From: Litorivita sp050633545
GTDB lineage: Bacteria; Pseudomonadota; Alphaproteobacteria; Rhodobacterales; Rhodobacteraceae
Reading direction: 5' to 3'
Length of the DNA: 64,000 nt
Assembly: GCA_050633545.1 (NCBI GenBank)
Contig: JBOEGS010000002.1
Coordinates: forward strand, 310,001 to 374,000
Position numbers and translations under genes: made by a program. The notes beneath the pieces are model-generated. The model was not told the origin of the DNA, ran no database searches, and saw only the letters and a program-made list of their open reading frames with translations. Shown here in pieces: positions 32,611 through 41,244 of this stretch. Position 1 is the first letter of the stretch. Each line of letters begins with the position of its first letter.

Positions 32611-33513
32611 TTAGACCGCCTGCGCGGTGCCTCCGGCAACGCGGGCCTTTGGCGCCTGCACGCCCAGCGCCGCGCGCAGAGCCTCCTGAGCAGGTGTGGA
32701 TTGAAAATCCGGCAGGGCGCGCGCCATCGGGCCCGCATCCAGCCAATGCGGCGTGTTCCACAGGTAGCGCATCTCCAACACCCCCTTGAGGAGCGGCATC
32801 ACGAACCGCATCGGTTTGAGCCACCACCATGCCATTTGCCTGCACACCACATCGCGCCCCAAAGCCCGCGACAAAGCGGCAGCAAGCTCGCGCCCCGTCA
32901 GCGTATAGCCCGCAAAGGGGATGTCCGAATAGACGGGCAAATCCTCGCGCCTGTCTGCCAAAGCCGCCCCCGCCCGCGCCGCATCGGGCAAATAGGCCCA
33001 AGCATGGGGGATATCCTCCCGCCCCGGATAGCGGATCGCGCCCTTTTGCGCGGTCTTGGCGATGAACATATCGAACCAGTTGCCCGAGGCCTCGGTGTCG
33101 ATGAAATCGCCCATGCGCAAAATGATCGTCTGCACGCCGCTGTCGCGGTAGGCCTGCTCCATCTCGATCCGGATCCGGCCCAAGGGATTGCGCGCGGCCT
33201 GCGGCGCCTCCGGCCCCCAAGGCGCGGGGGTCGCTTGGCCGAAATTATACACATTGCCCGGCAAAAGCACCGTCGCGCCCGAGGCTTTCGCCGCCGCGAT
33301 CACGCGCTGGTGCAGCGGCAAAACCTGCCTGTGCCACAAATGATAGGGCGGGTTCCATCCCGCCACGATGAGATCGGCGCCCTTGGCCGCCTGCATCAGA
33401 TCGTCCGTGCTGCGGTCAAAGCCGCGCGTGGTCCAACCCGCCGCGCGCAGGGCCTGCGCGCTGTGGCGGGCAAAGCGGCCATTGCCGCCGAGGATAAGGG
33501 CTGTTTTCGTCAT
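32611..33513 (-). CDS. NAD(P)-binding epimerase-like protein
   Basis: A 300-residue Rossmann-fold protein of the extended/atypical short-chain dehydrogenase group. The nucleotide-binding motif is LILGGNGRFARHSAQAL near the N-terminus; GATVLLPGNVYNFGQATP corresponds to the strand beside the active site. A canonical YxxxK pair is not evident, so it may be a non-catalytic or binding member. ATG at 33513 was preferred to a longer start. It is convergent with the phosphoesterase-family gene and divergent from the LysR regulator, which may control it. The substrate is unknown. Confidence 0.75.
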   Translation of the reverse strand: MTKTALILGGNGRFARHSAQALRAAGWTTRGFDRSTDDLMQAAKGADLIVAGWNPPYHLWHRQVLPLHQRVIAAAKASGATVLLPGNVYNFGQATPAPWGPEAPQAARNPLGRIRIEMEQAYRDSGVQTIILRMGDFIDTEASGNWFDMFIAKTAQKGAIRYPGREDIPHAWAYLPDAARAGAALADRREDLPVYSDIPFAGYTLTGRELAAALSRALGRDVVCRQMAWWWLKPMRFVMPLLKGVLEMRYLWNTPHWLDAGPMARALPDFQSTPAQEALRAALGVQAPKARVAGGTAQAV

Positions 33514-33562
33514 CGGTCTCGCTCCGTTTGGGGTGTCATTGCGGGGAAGATCGCCCATTCCC

Positions 33563-33612
33563 ATATGAATTGAAATTGACAGAATATTCGCATCTGATAT
33601 TCAAATATGAAT
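33563..33612. promoter_or_regulatory. Repeated AT-rich motifs in the divergent LysR promoter region
   Basis: Between the divergent epimerase-like and LysR genes, ATATGAAT occurs at 33563-33570 and again at 33605-33612, and ATATT-CA-AATAT (33597-33608) is an inverted repeat just before the lysR start. LysR regulators usually bind such sites and repress their own gene. The function is inferred. Confidence 0.4.
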
Positions 33613-34534
33613 GGATAATCCCGCCGCTTCCCCCCTCGCCCGCCTTGATTGGGCCTTGGTCCAAGCCTTCCTCGCCGTCGCCGAAACCGGATCGCTGTCG
33701 GGCGCGGCCAAGAGGCTGGGCAGCAGCCAGCCCACGCTGGGGCGGCAAATCAGCCAACTCGAAACAACCCTTGGATTGACCCTGTTTACCCGCCATCCGC
33801 GCGGGCTAAGCCTGAGCGAGGAAGGCGCGCGGCTGCGCCCTGCCGCCGAGCGGATGCAAGCGGCAATGCACGACATCGCCCTGACCGCCGCAGGACGCGA
33901 TACGCGATTGCAAGGCACGGTGCGCATCACCGCCAGCGAAGTGGTCAGCCACCACATCCTGCCGCCGATCATCGCCCGTATCCGCCAACAAGAGCCAGGG
34001 ATACAGGTGGTTTTGCTGCCCTCCGACAGCACCGAAAACCTGCTCTACCGCGAGGCCGATATCGCCCTGCGCATGTATCGCAGCACACAGCTCGACATCA
34101 TCACCCGCCATATCGGCGATCTGCGCATTGGGGTCTATGCCGCCAAGAGCTACCTTGAGCGGCGCGGGCACCCGCGCTCGGCCGAGGATTTATTGACCCA
34201 TGACCTGATCGGATACGAGCGCTCGGACCTGATCGTGCGGGGGATGCAAGCGGCGGGGTTTACCATCGCCCGCGAGGCCTTCCAAACCCGATGCGACGAT
34301 CAAAACACCTATTGGCAATTGCTGCGCGCCGGATGCGGCATCGGGTTTTCGCAATCGGGCGTGGCCGAGGCCGACCCGCAGGTCGAGCAGATCGACCTCG
34401 GCTTTGCCATCCCGCCGCTGCCCTTATGGCTGGCGGCGCATCAGGCGATGCGCGCCACCCCGCGCATCGCCCGCGTTTGGAAGCTGCTCGCGGCGGGGCT
34501 TGCGCCCCATGTCACCGCGCCCCGATCCGCATAA
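33611..34534 (+). CDS. LysR-family transcriptional regulator
   Basis: A 307-residue regulator. The helix-turn-helix occupies about residues 12-70 (LVQAFLAVAETGSLSGAAKR, then SSQPTLGRQISQLETTLGL), and the remainder is the periplasmic-binding-like effector domain (GTVRITASEVVSHHILPPII). The ATG at 33611 was chosen because an overlapping ATG at 33607 runs into a stop after four codons. It is divergent from the epimerase-like gene, the likely target, and 78 bases upstream of leuB. The effector is unknown; a link to leucine is not implied by the sequence. Confidence 0.93.
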   Translation: MDNPAASPLARLDWALVQAFLAVAETGSLSGAAKRLGSSQPTLGRQISQLETTLGLTLFTRHPRGLSLSEEGARLRPAAERMQAAMHDIALTAAGRDTRLQGTVRITASEVVSHHILPPIIARIRQQEPGIQVVLLPSDSTENLLYREADIALRMYRSTQLDIITRHIGDLRIGVYAAKSYLERRGHPRSAEDLLTHDLIGYERSDLIVRGMQAAGFTIAREAFQTRCDDQNTYWQLLRAGCGIGFSQSGVAEADPQVEQIDLGFAIPPLPLWLAAHQAMRATPRIARVWKLLAAGLAPHVTAPRSA

Positions 34535-34612
34535 ACGCCCCTTCATTTCTTGACCCTGCGCCCCTGAGCCGATAGGCGATGCGCAACGGTATTCCACGAA
34601 GGACAGATCAAC

Positions 34613-35719
34613 ATGACCAACCCCTCGCTTCTCATTCTCGCAGGTGACGGCATCGGCCCCGAGGTTATGGCCGAAGTGCGCAAGATCATCGATTGGTATG
34701 GCGCCAAACGTGACCTCGCCTTTGACGTGAGCGAAGACCTTGTCGGCGGCTCGGCCTATGACAAACACGGCACGCCCTTGCACGACGACACCATGGCCAA
34801 AGCCCAAGAAGTGGATGCGGTTTTGCTTGGCGCTGTGGGCGGTCCGAAATACGACAATCTGGATTTCTCGGTCAAACCCGAACGCGGCCTGTTGCGCCTG
34901 CGCAAGGAAATGGACCTGTTTGCCAACCTGCGCCCTGCGCAATGCTTTGACGCGCTGGCCGATTTCTCCTCGCTGAAAAAAGACGTGGTGGCGGGGCTCG
35001 ACATCATGATCGTGCGCGAATTGACCTCGGGCATCTACTTTGGCGAGCCGCGCGGCATCATCAAGGAAGGCAACGAACGCGTGGGCATCAACACCCAGCG
35101 CTACACCGAAAGCGAGATCGCCCGCGTCGCGCGTTCGGCCTTTGAACTGGCCCGCAAGCGCGGCAACAAAGTCTGCTCGATGGAAAAAGCCAACGTGATG
35201 GAATCGGGCATCCTTTGGCGTGACGTGGTCACCGAAGTCCATGCCGCCGAATACCCCGATGTCGAACTGTCGCATATGTATGCCGACGCTGGCGCGATGC
35301 AGCTTTGCCGCTGGCCCAAACAATTCGACGTCATCGTCACCGACAACCTCTTTGGCGATCTGCTGTCCGATGCGGCGGCGATGCTGACAGGCTCGCTGGG
35401 CATGTTGCCCTCGGCCAGCCTCGGCGCGCCGATGGAGAACGGCCGCCCCAAAGCGCTTTATGAACCCGTGCACGGTTCGGCCCCCGATATCGCGGGTCAG
35501 GGCAAAGCCAACCCCATCGCTTGCGTGCTCAGCTTTGCCATGGCCCTGCGCTACAGCTTTGACCAAGGCGGTGAGGCCGACCGCCTCGAAAAAGCCGTCG
35601 AGCAGGTTCTGGCAGACGGCAAACGCACCGCGGATCTTTTGGGCGAAGAGGGCGTCACCCCCGTCACCACCGCCGAAATGGGCGATGCGATCGTTGCGGC
35701 GCTGGACGCCTCGCTCTGA
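34613..35719 (+). CDS. leuB: 3-isopropylmalate dehydrogenase
   Basis: A 368-residue NAD-dependent enzyme that oxidatively decarboxylates 3-isopropylmalate in leucine synthesis. Visible are LILAGDGIGPEVMAEV, the substrate-binding RPERGLLRLRKEMDLFANLR-type block (here KPERGLLRLRKEMDLFANLR), DIMIVRELTSGIYFGEPRG, the divalent-metal block VIVTDNLFGDLLSD and the NAD-selecting EPVHGSAPDIAG. Length is normal. It is a separate unit from leuC-leuD, more than 4 kb upstream, and is followed by an intrinsic terminator. Confidence 0.97.
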   Translation: MTNPSLLILAGDGIGPEVMAEVRKIIDWYGAKRDLAFDVSEDLVGGSAYDKHGTPLHDDTMAKAQEVDAVLLGAVGGPKYDNLDFSVKPERGLLRLRKEMDLFANLRPAQCFDALADFSSLKKDVVAGLDIMIVRELTSGIYFGEPRGIIKEGNERVGINTQRYTESEIARVARSAFELARKRGNKVCSMEKANVMESGILWRDVVTEVHAAEYPDVELSHMYADAGAMQLCRWPKQFDVIVTDNLFGDLLSDAAAMLTGSLGMLPSASLGAPMENGRPKALYEPVHGSAPDIAGQGKANPIACVLSFAMALRYSFDQGGEADRLEKAVEQVLADGKRTADLLGEEGVTPVTTAEMGDAIVAALDASL

Positions 35720-35758
35720 TCCTGCCCGATCCTACCCCCGATCCTACCCGATGTGATC

Positions 35759-35789
35759 AACGGCGTGCCCCTCAGGGGCGCGCCGTTTT
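35759..35789 (+). terminator. Intrinsic terminator after leuB
   Basis: A thirteen-base-pair helix (AACGGCGTGCCCC / GGGGCGCGCCGTT, one T-G wobble) with a three-base loop is followed by TTTTC. Confidence 0.9.
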
Positions 35790-35932
35790 CGTATCGAGCC
35801 CCTCGGGGGGGGCACCGTAGAACCCCCAACACGGCACCCGCCCCTTTTCACGCGGGGCGGTTTTGCCTAATGTGATCGCTAACAGCCGCGAGTCGCCTGT
35901 GCTCTTTCGCAACCTGAAACCGTTAGCCGATC

Positions 35933-36895
35933 ATGTCCGACACAGCCCAATCCTCGCTGCGCGGTGCGCTGACCGCTTTGCTCGCCTTTGCGATCTATGC
36001 GGTGCATGACGCCGTGATCAAAACCTTGGGCGAGACCTATTCGGCCTTCCAGATCGTGTTCTTTTCGGTGCTTTTCGGCTTTCCGCTGATCACCATCATG
36101 CTGATCCGTGACCGCACCGACGGCAATCTGCGCCCGCGCCGCCCGATGTGGACGGCGCTGCGCACGGTGTTTGCAACCATCGCCACGCTCAGCGTCTTTT
36201 ACGCCTTCTCGGCCCTGCCGCTCACGCAAACCTATGCGATCCTTTTCGCCATGCCGCTGATCATCACCCTCGCCGCGATCCCGATTTTGGGCGAACGGGT
36301 CGGATGGCGGCGCGGTCTGGCCATTGTGATCGGATTGGCCGGCGTCTTGGTTGTCCTGCAACCCGGCGCGACCCAGCTCAATCTCGGCCACGCCGCAGCC
36401 CTGTCGGCGGCGGTGTTTTCCTCGCTGGCTTCGGTGATCGTGCGCAAGATCGGCCATGAAGAACGCAGCGCGGTTTTGCTGCTCTATCCGATGCTGGCCA
36501 ATTTCGTGATCATGGGGGCGATATTGCCCTTCGTCTATGTGCCCGTCGCCCCCGCCGATATGGGCGGTCTGGCGGCGCTGGCGGCATTGGCCTTTGCCGC
36601 GATCTTGATCCAGATCCGCGCCTATCGCACCGCGCGCGCCGCCATCGTCGCCCCGATGCAATATTCGCAAATCATCTGGGCCGCCTTGTTCGGCGCGCTG
36701 TTTTTCGACGAATATCCCGACATCTACACCGCCATCGGCGCCGTCATCATCATCGCCAGCGGCATCTATATCGTCCTGCGCGAGGACGGATCATCGAGCA
36801 CCCAAACACCGGTCCTGCGCACCCAAAGCCGCTATGGCGCGGGGACTTTGGCCCGCATCAGCCTGCTGCAAGGCTTTTGGCGCAAAGCCGGTTGA
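35933..36895 (+). CDS. EamA-family (DMT) transporter
   Basis: A 320-residue inner-membrane protein with two EamA repeats and about ten hydrophobic helices (first repeat about residues 10-142, second about 155-290). Typical pieces are ALTALLAFAIYAVHDAVIKT, the FAMPLIITLAAIPILGERVGW end of repeat one and the FFDEYPDIYTAIGAVIIIAS end of repeat two. The last 40 residues form a hydrophilic tail. EamA proteins export or import amino acids, nucleosides or S-adenosylmethionine; the substrate here cannot be told. It is monocistronic and followed by tRNA-Pro. Confidence 0.9.
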   Translation: MSDTAQSSLRGALTALLAFAIYAVHDAVIKTLGETYSAFQIVFFSVLFGFPLITIMLIRDRTDGNLRPRRPMWTALRTVFATIATLSVFYAFSALPLTQTYAILFAMPLIITLAAIPILGERVGWRRGLAIVIGLAGVLVVLQPGATQLNLGHAAALSAAVFSSLASVIVRKIGHEERSAVLLLYPMLANFVIMGAILPFVYVPVAPADMGGLAALAALAFAAILIQIRAYRTARAAIVAPMQYSQIIWAALFGALFFDEYPDIYTAIGAVIIIASGIYIVLREDGSSSTQTPVLRTQSRYGAGTLARISLLQGFWRKAG

Positions 36896-36953
36896 GCGGC
36901 GTTTGTTTTATCTTGTCAAACCCGCGCGCGCGTATTAAGCCGCCCCTCACGGT

Positions 36954-37030
36954 CGGGCTGTAGCGCAGCCTGGTAGCGCACCTGCTTCGGGAGCAGGGGG
37001 TCGGAGGTTCGAATCCTCTCAGCCCGACCA
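36954..37030 (+). tRNA. tRNA-Pro(CGG)
   Basis: A 77-base cloverleaf including an encoded CCA. The acceptor stem is CGGGCTG / CAGCCCG, the anticodon arm CCTGC-TTCGGGA-GCAGG gives anticodon CGG, and the T arm reads GGAGG-TTCGAAT-CCTCT. The discriminator is A. It reads proline CCG codons. The DNA just downstream looks disturbed, as is common beside tRNA genes. Confidence 0.95.
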
Positions 37031-37257
37031 AATCTCACCCCCCATCATAGCCGCCATATCGCCTCCCCTTGCGCGGCGCTCATGCACCTCGGCTGGCCTC
37101 GGGCTTGCACTTGCCCTCGGGCGCAACCGTGGCCTTGGGCCTTCCCTTGGCCTTGGGCGCCCCCGTGACCGCCTTCCCATGGAGCACGGTTCGCTGCGCC
37201 ATCGCGGCCAAAGGCGCACCTTTCCTCCCGACACCCGCTGTTTGATAAGACGGCAAC
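37031..37257. other. Junction sequence between tRNA-Pro and a LysR remnant
   Basis: No gene is supported. On the minus strand a Lys/Pro/Gly-rich low-complexity frame (GAPKAKGRPKATVAPEGK) crosses the stretch; it looks like the end of an unrelated reading frame. No copy of the tRNA 3' end was found that would mark an attachment site. Confidence 0.45.
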
Positions 37258-37845
37258 CAAAGGCTGCGCGCCAGCGAGGCGATGAGCGGATTTATCAAAA
37301 CGTGGATTGACGATGAAACCGTCGATATCGGGTTTCTATACGACCTCAAGGCGGTCGAGCATCTGCGCGCGATCCATGTGCTTGATGAGCAGCTTTACTT
37401 CTTCTCCGCGCCCGATTGCTGGCCGCTGAAAACCAAGCCGGGAACACCGGTGCCGTTACGCGATCTCGAGACTGTCGAATTGGTGCTTCCCGGCGAGCCG
37501 CACGGGCTGCGCCGGATCATCGATCTCGCGGCGGAGAAAGCGGGGGTCAGCCTCAATGTGGTGACCGAGCTGGATGCGATGACGCAGATCAAGGAACTGG
37601 TCGCGCGCGGCTCTGGATTTTCGATCTTTGCCCCCGCGGCTTGCCATGATTTTGTTGCGGCCGGACGGCTTTTGAAGGCACCGATCATTGATCCGATCAT
37701 CTCGCGCCCTGTCTATCTGGTGCGCAATCCGGCCTTTACCCAAAGCCGCGCCTGCGCCGCGATTGAAAAAGCCACGCTCAAGGTTGCCGCCGATATGGTC
37801 GGGCGCGGCATTTGGGAAGGCGATCTGGTTTGGACGGGTGCCTAG
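37258..37845 (+). pseudogene. LysR-family regulator remnant (effector domain only)
   Basis: Homology to LysR effector domains starts at about 37258 (QRLRASEAMSGFIKTW) and continues through IDLAAEKAGVSLNVVTELDA and LVARGSGFSIFAPAACHDF to a normal C-terminus. The helix-turn-helix and the first part of the effector domain are missing, and an in-frame stop lies at 37246, twelve bases before. An ATG at 37282 could give a 187-residue protein, but it could not bind DNA. The remnant is convergent with, and overlaps by four bases, the dehydratase/PrpD pair, which it may once have regulated. Truncation presumably happened with a deletion or insertion next to tRNA-Pro. Confidence 0.8.
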
Positions 37846-38663
37846 CTTGCTTCGGCACTCATCGTGACGACATTCGCCTCGACATCGCGCACGCGCAGCT
37901 CAAGCCCGCCCAAGGTCTGACGCCCCTCGATCATCGCCGGACGGTCACAAATCAGCGGCGTAAGGCCACGATATGAAAACGCCTCCGGAACCCGTCCCAA
38001 CATATCGCTCGCAAGATGTAGCATCCACGTCGCTTGCAACGGGCCGTGAACGACCAATCCGCCATAGCCTTCAACACCCGTCGCATAGGGATGGTCATAA
38101 TGGATGCGATGGCCGTTGAACGTCATCGCCGAGTAACGGAACAATAGGGTTGAGCCGGTCTGCACCGCGCGGGTTTGCGCCTGTGGCCACTGCGGCGCGG
38201 CGGGCGGCACGCGGGGCGGATCATCAACCGAAGGGTCTTCGCGGTAAACGATGGTTTGCACCTCTTCGATACGCAGCTCATCCGCGCAAGAATACCGGTG
38301 CTCCAGCTCCACAAAACCAAGCCGTCCGCTGCGCCCCTCTTTATAGCGCAAATCGCGCACCGTTGTGGTGCGGGTGATCTGCTCGCCTTCAAACAGCCCC
38401 CGATGCGAGGTGATCTTGCCTCCGGCCCACATCCGGCGCGCCAAACCCAGATCGGGCAAGACAAGCCCCTTGCGCGGATGGCCGTCGCGACCAAGCTGGC
38501 TTGGCTCAAGGATGTCGGGGCAAAGGCACCATTGAAGGCCGGGCAATGCATCGCCGGCGCAGTGCTGCGGCCCCAAGGTTGCACGAAATTCGGCGATGCG
38601 GCGCGGTGTGATCTGATCCGTGCTTTGCCACGTGCGGCCGATCCAGTCCTTCGCCATATTCAT
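37842..38663 (-). CDS. MaoC/HTD2-type hot-dog acyl-CoA (de)hydratase
   Basis: A 273-residue two-hot-dog protein of the FAS1-like/mesaconyl-CoA hydratase-type dehydratase group. The N-terminal half (residues 1-130) is a degenerate hot-dog; the C-terminal half contains the hydratase motif FNGHRIHYDHPYATGVEGY followed by GLVVHGPLQATWML, with the asparagine/histidine pair positioned for catalysis. It should hydrate or dehydrate a short or branched enoyl-CoA ester in the cytoplasm. The start overlaps the MmgE/PrpD stop by four bases, so the two act together, probably on a dicarboxylic or methyl-branched acid. Usual partners such as a CoA transferase or a CoA-ester lyase are absent here. Confidence 0.8.
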   Translation of the reverse strand: MNMAKDWIGRTWQSTDQITPRRIAEFRATLGPQHCAGDALPGLQWCLCPDILEPSQLGRDGHPRKGLVLPDLGLARRMWAGGKITSHRGLFEGEQITRTTTVRDLRYKEGRSGRLGFVELEHRYSCADELRIEEVQTIVYREDPSVDDPPRVPPAAPQWPQAQTRAVQTGSTLLFRYSAMTFNGHRIHYDHPYATGVEGYGGLVVHGPLQATWMLHLASDMLGRVPEAFSYRGLTPLICDRPAMIEGRQTLGGLELRVRDVEANVVTMSAEAS

Positions 38664-39958
38664 GCACCTGTCCTTATGTATTGGCCCAGCTCCGCAGCGG
38701 GCATATCGGCATCCGATAACACCGGATCGAGCCTTGATGCGGCATTGCCGAGCAGCGCGCGAGACTTGGCAATCAATCGCTCATGCGTCTCGGAGGGGTC
38801 AGGCCCATGCGCCAGATCATAGGCAAAGGAAAGCCGCGTTCCATCCGTCAGCACCACCGCACCTTCGGCTTGCATATCCGACAAGGCCGCATCGCCCGAC
38901 ACCTCGACACGGCGGGCAATATCTGCGAGCGCCGCTTCGCCCGCCGCCGCATCGGTGTAGCTGTCGAAGGCTCCGGTATCGCGCCCGCTCAAAACCATCG
39001 CAGCCAGCCACGCATAGCTGAACTTCACCTCCAATCCGGTCAAAGGCACCGCTATGTTACATACCGAAAGCCAGCGCGGATTGGTGCGCAGTGTGATTTT
39101 TGCGACCGTCTCGGGCGCGATCGGCAACAGCGCGCGAAGCCCTTCGATCATCGCATGTGTGCCATGGCAGCAGGCGTGGAATTTATAGCTGATCGCGGGG
39201 AAAATCCATTCCCCGACGGGTGCAACATCGGGCTGCGGCGCATCGCTATGGGTCGCGACAAACCCCTGCGCCCCCATCAATCCATCCTCGCAAGAGGTCA
39301 TCCCGAGACGCGCCAATTGCGCCGCCTCGACGCCATTGGACGCAGCAATCCCCGCATTGAGCGGCTTGCCCATCGTGCCGAATTGCGACTTGAGACCCGA
39401 CGCGCGGGTCGCACAAAGCCCGAGCGCGGCGCGCATCTGCTCGCGCGACAATCCCATCAAACGCCCCGCCGCAACTGCCGCGCCAAATGCGCCTGCCGTG
39501 GCCGTTTGATGAAAACCGCGATTGTAATGCCCGTTGCCCAAAACCAGCCCGACGCGAATGGCCGCTTCGGCCCCCAAAAGAAACGCCGCGATGATCTGGG
39601 ATTTGGTCGCGCCCTCGGCCTCTCCTGCGGCCAGAGCGGCGGGATAAATGCCAACGGACAAATGGCCGACATGGGCAAAATGCGTATCGTCAAAATCAAT
39701 CGCATGGCTGATTGTGCCATTGACCAAGGCGGCCATTCGCGCCGGTGCCAACCCGCCGCCAAAAACCGAAGCAACCTGCGCGCCGCCCTCGGCCTCCATA
39801 AAGGCTTGCATCTTTTCTGCCACCGGCTCGCTGGTGCCTGCATGGCCGCAAATCATCCAATCAAACAAAGAGTTGCGCGCCGAGGTCAAAGGGCCGCTCG
39901 GAATATCGCCGTCCGATATGGCCGCCAGATCAAGTAGGGTTGTCATCAAGTCGGTCAT
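38660..39958 (-). CDS. MmgE/PrpD family protein (2-methylcitrate dehydratase-like)
   Basis: A 432-residue protein of the MmgE/PrpD family, which includes 2-methylcitrate dehydratase, cis-aconitate decarboxylase and iminodisuccinate epimerase. Helical family blocks are seen: VNGTISHAIDFDDTHFAHVG (substrate-binding DDT), GNGHYNRGFHQTATAGAFGA and KPLNAGIAASNGVEAAQLA, then FHACCHGTHAMIEGLRAL. AGGAGG lies seven bases before ATG 39958, an excellent binding site. Length is close to the usual 440-480. It is the first gene of a two-gene unit. Which reaction it performs is not decidable from sequence. Confidence 0.85.
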   Translation of the reverse strand: MTDLMTTLLDLAAISDGDIPSGPLTSARNSLFDWMICGHAGTSEPVAEKMQAFMEAEGGAQVASVFGGGLAPARMAALVNGTISHAIDFDDTHFAHVGHLSVGIYPAALAAGEAEGATKSQIIAAFLLGAEAAIRVGLVLGNGHYNRGFHQTATAGAFGAAVAAGRLMGLSREQMRAALGLCATRASGLKSQFGTMGKPLNAGIAASNGVEAAQLARLGMTSCEDGLMGAQGFVATHSDAPQPDVAPVGEWIFPAISYKFHACCHGTHAMIEGLRALLPIAPETVAKITLRTNPRWLSVCNIAVPLTGLEVKFSYAWLAAMVLSGRDTGAFDSYTDAAAGEAALADIARRVEVSGDAALSDMQAEGAVVLTDGTRLSFAYDLAHGPDPSETHERLIAKSRALLGNAASRLDPVLSDADMPAAELGQYIRTGA

Positions 39959-40227
39959 CAAAGCCTCCTGCCGATGGGCGCAAACGGATAGAAGCCCCGT
40001 GTCACCGGTCCGGCCGCATCTTTTGTCACTCCAAGATATCGCACAGCGGCCCGAAAACCCAGCCATAGGATAAACCGACATTCGATATTGCCCGAAACTA
40101 TGCCGCAGCACGGAGGCCCTCAACATAGGCGGATTTTCGGGAACACGAATGCACAAGAGCCAACCTTGATTTCAGGCCTGCGCTTGAAATCTGCACCCAA
40201 GTGCCTCTTTGACGGATCAAAAAGAAA

Positions 40228-40303
40228 TGGTGAGCCCGTCCGGGTTCGAACCGGAGACCTACTGATTAAAAGTCAGTTGCTCTACCAACTGAGCTACAGG
40301 CCC
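40228..40303 (-). tRNA. tRNA-Lys(TTT)
   Basis: A 76-base minus-strand cloverleaf including encoded CCA. The acceptor begins GGGCCTG; the D arm contains AGCTCAGTTGGTAGAGC; the anticodon arm CTGAC-TTTTAAT-CAG gives anticodon TTT; the T arm contains CCGG-TTCGAAC-CCGG. It reads lysine AAA/AAG. It bounds the right side of the accessory-looking stretch starting at tRNA-Pro. Confidence 0.95.
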
Positions 40304-40410
40304 ACTGGTGGCGCTTCTAGAAACACCTAGGGGCAGGGTCAACCCCGAAAAAACAAGAATTGTCGCGGCTTGGGTGGATTCATCAATCGGGCGGGTCTAT
40401 ATGCGGTTTC

Positions 40411-41244
40411 ATGAACGCTCAAAACCATATCGATATGCCCTTTATGAAGATGCACGGGCTGGGAAATGACTTTGTTGTCATTGATTCTCGCGCGCATGCA
40501 TGTGACGTCACGGAAGCGCTCGTGCGGGCCGTGGGGCACCGGCATATGGGAATCGGGTTTGACCAACTGGCGGTCATTGAGGCCGCTCGGACGGCCGATG
40601 CGCATCTGGTGTTTTACAATTCGGATGGATCGCGTTCGGCGGCTTGCGGCAATGCCACCCGCTGCATCGCGCGGCATCTGATGGACGAGAGCGGCAAGGA
40701 TGCGCTGCACCTGACCACAGAGCGCGGCGATCTTTATGCCAAGGACGCGGGCGACGGCCTCACTGCGGTGAATATGGGCGCGCCGCAACTGGCATGGCAT
40801 GAAATCCCCTTGGCCGAGGAAATGGATACCCTCGAATTGCCGATCGAAGGCGCGCCGACCGCCACGGGCATGGGCAATCCGCATTGCACGTTTTTCGTCG
40901 AGGACGCCGAGCGTATCCCGCTCGAAGACTTCGGCCCGCGCTACGAGCATCACCCGCTATATCCGCAGCGCACCAATGTGCAGGTTGCCTCCCTTATCGG
41001 CCCCGACCACCTGCGCATGCGGGTGTGGGAACGCGGCGTGGGCGTGACCATGGCGTCGGGGTCGTCGTCTTGCGCCACCGCCGTTGCCGCCGCGCGGCGC
41101 GGCCTGACGGGGCGGCGCGTCTTGATCGAGCTGGACGGCGGCAGCCTCGAGATCGACTGGCGCGAGGATGGCGTTTGGATGACGGGCGCGACGATGCATG
41201 TGGCAGACGGCATGTTCACCGCGCAGTTCCTCGCCTCGATCTGA
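40411..41244 (+). CDS. dapF: Diaminopimelate epimerase
   Basis: A 277-residue enzyme converting LL- to meso-diaminopimelate for lysine and peptidoglycan. The two-fold fold is clear: MKMHGLGNDFVVID at the start, YNSDGSRSAACGNATR with catalytic Cys79, and GMGNPHCTFFV in the middle. The second catalytic block reads ERGVGVTMASGSSSCATAV: Ser216 stands where most family members have the second catalytic cysteine (usually ACGSGACA). I believe this variant is shared by other Rhodobacterales, but I could not check it. ATG 40411 was chosen; M at 40435 is an alternative. The stop overlaps the mtaB start (ATGA). Confidence 0.93.
   Translation: MNAQNHIDMPFMKMHGLGNDFVVIDSRAHACDVTEALVRAVGHRHMGIGFDQLAVIEAARTADAHLVFYNSDGSRSAACGNATRCIARHLMDESGKDALHLTTERGDLYAKDAGDGLTAVNMGAPQLAWHEIPLAEEMDTLELPIEGAPTATGMGNPHCTFFVEDAERIPLEDFGPRYEHHPLYPQRTNVQVASLIGPDHLRMRVWERGVGVTMASGSSSCATAVAAARRGLTGRRVLIELDGGSLEIDWREDGVWMTGATMHVADGMFTAQFLASI

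Noticed and set aside
35806..35813. Run of eight G as a phase-variation tract
   Set aside because: It lies in the gap after leuB, not in a coding or promoter position where slippage would switch a gene.
36954..40303. A mobile island with attachment sites
   Set aside because: No integrase and no repeat of the tRNA-Pro 3' end were found, so an integrated element is not claimed; only the disturbed context is reported.
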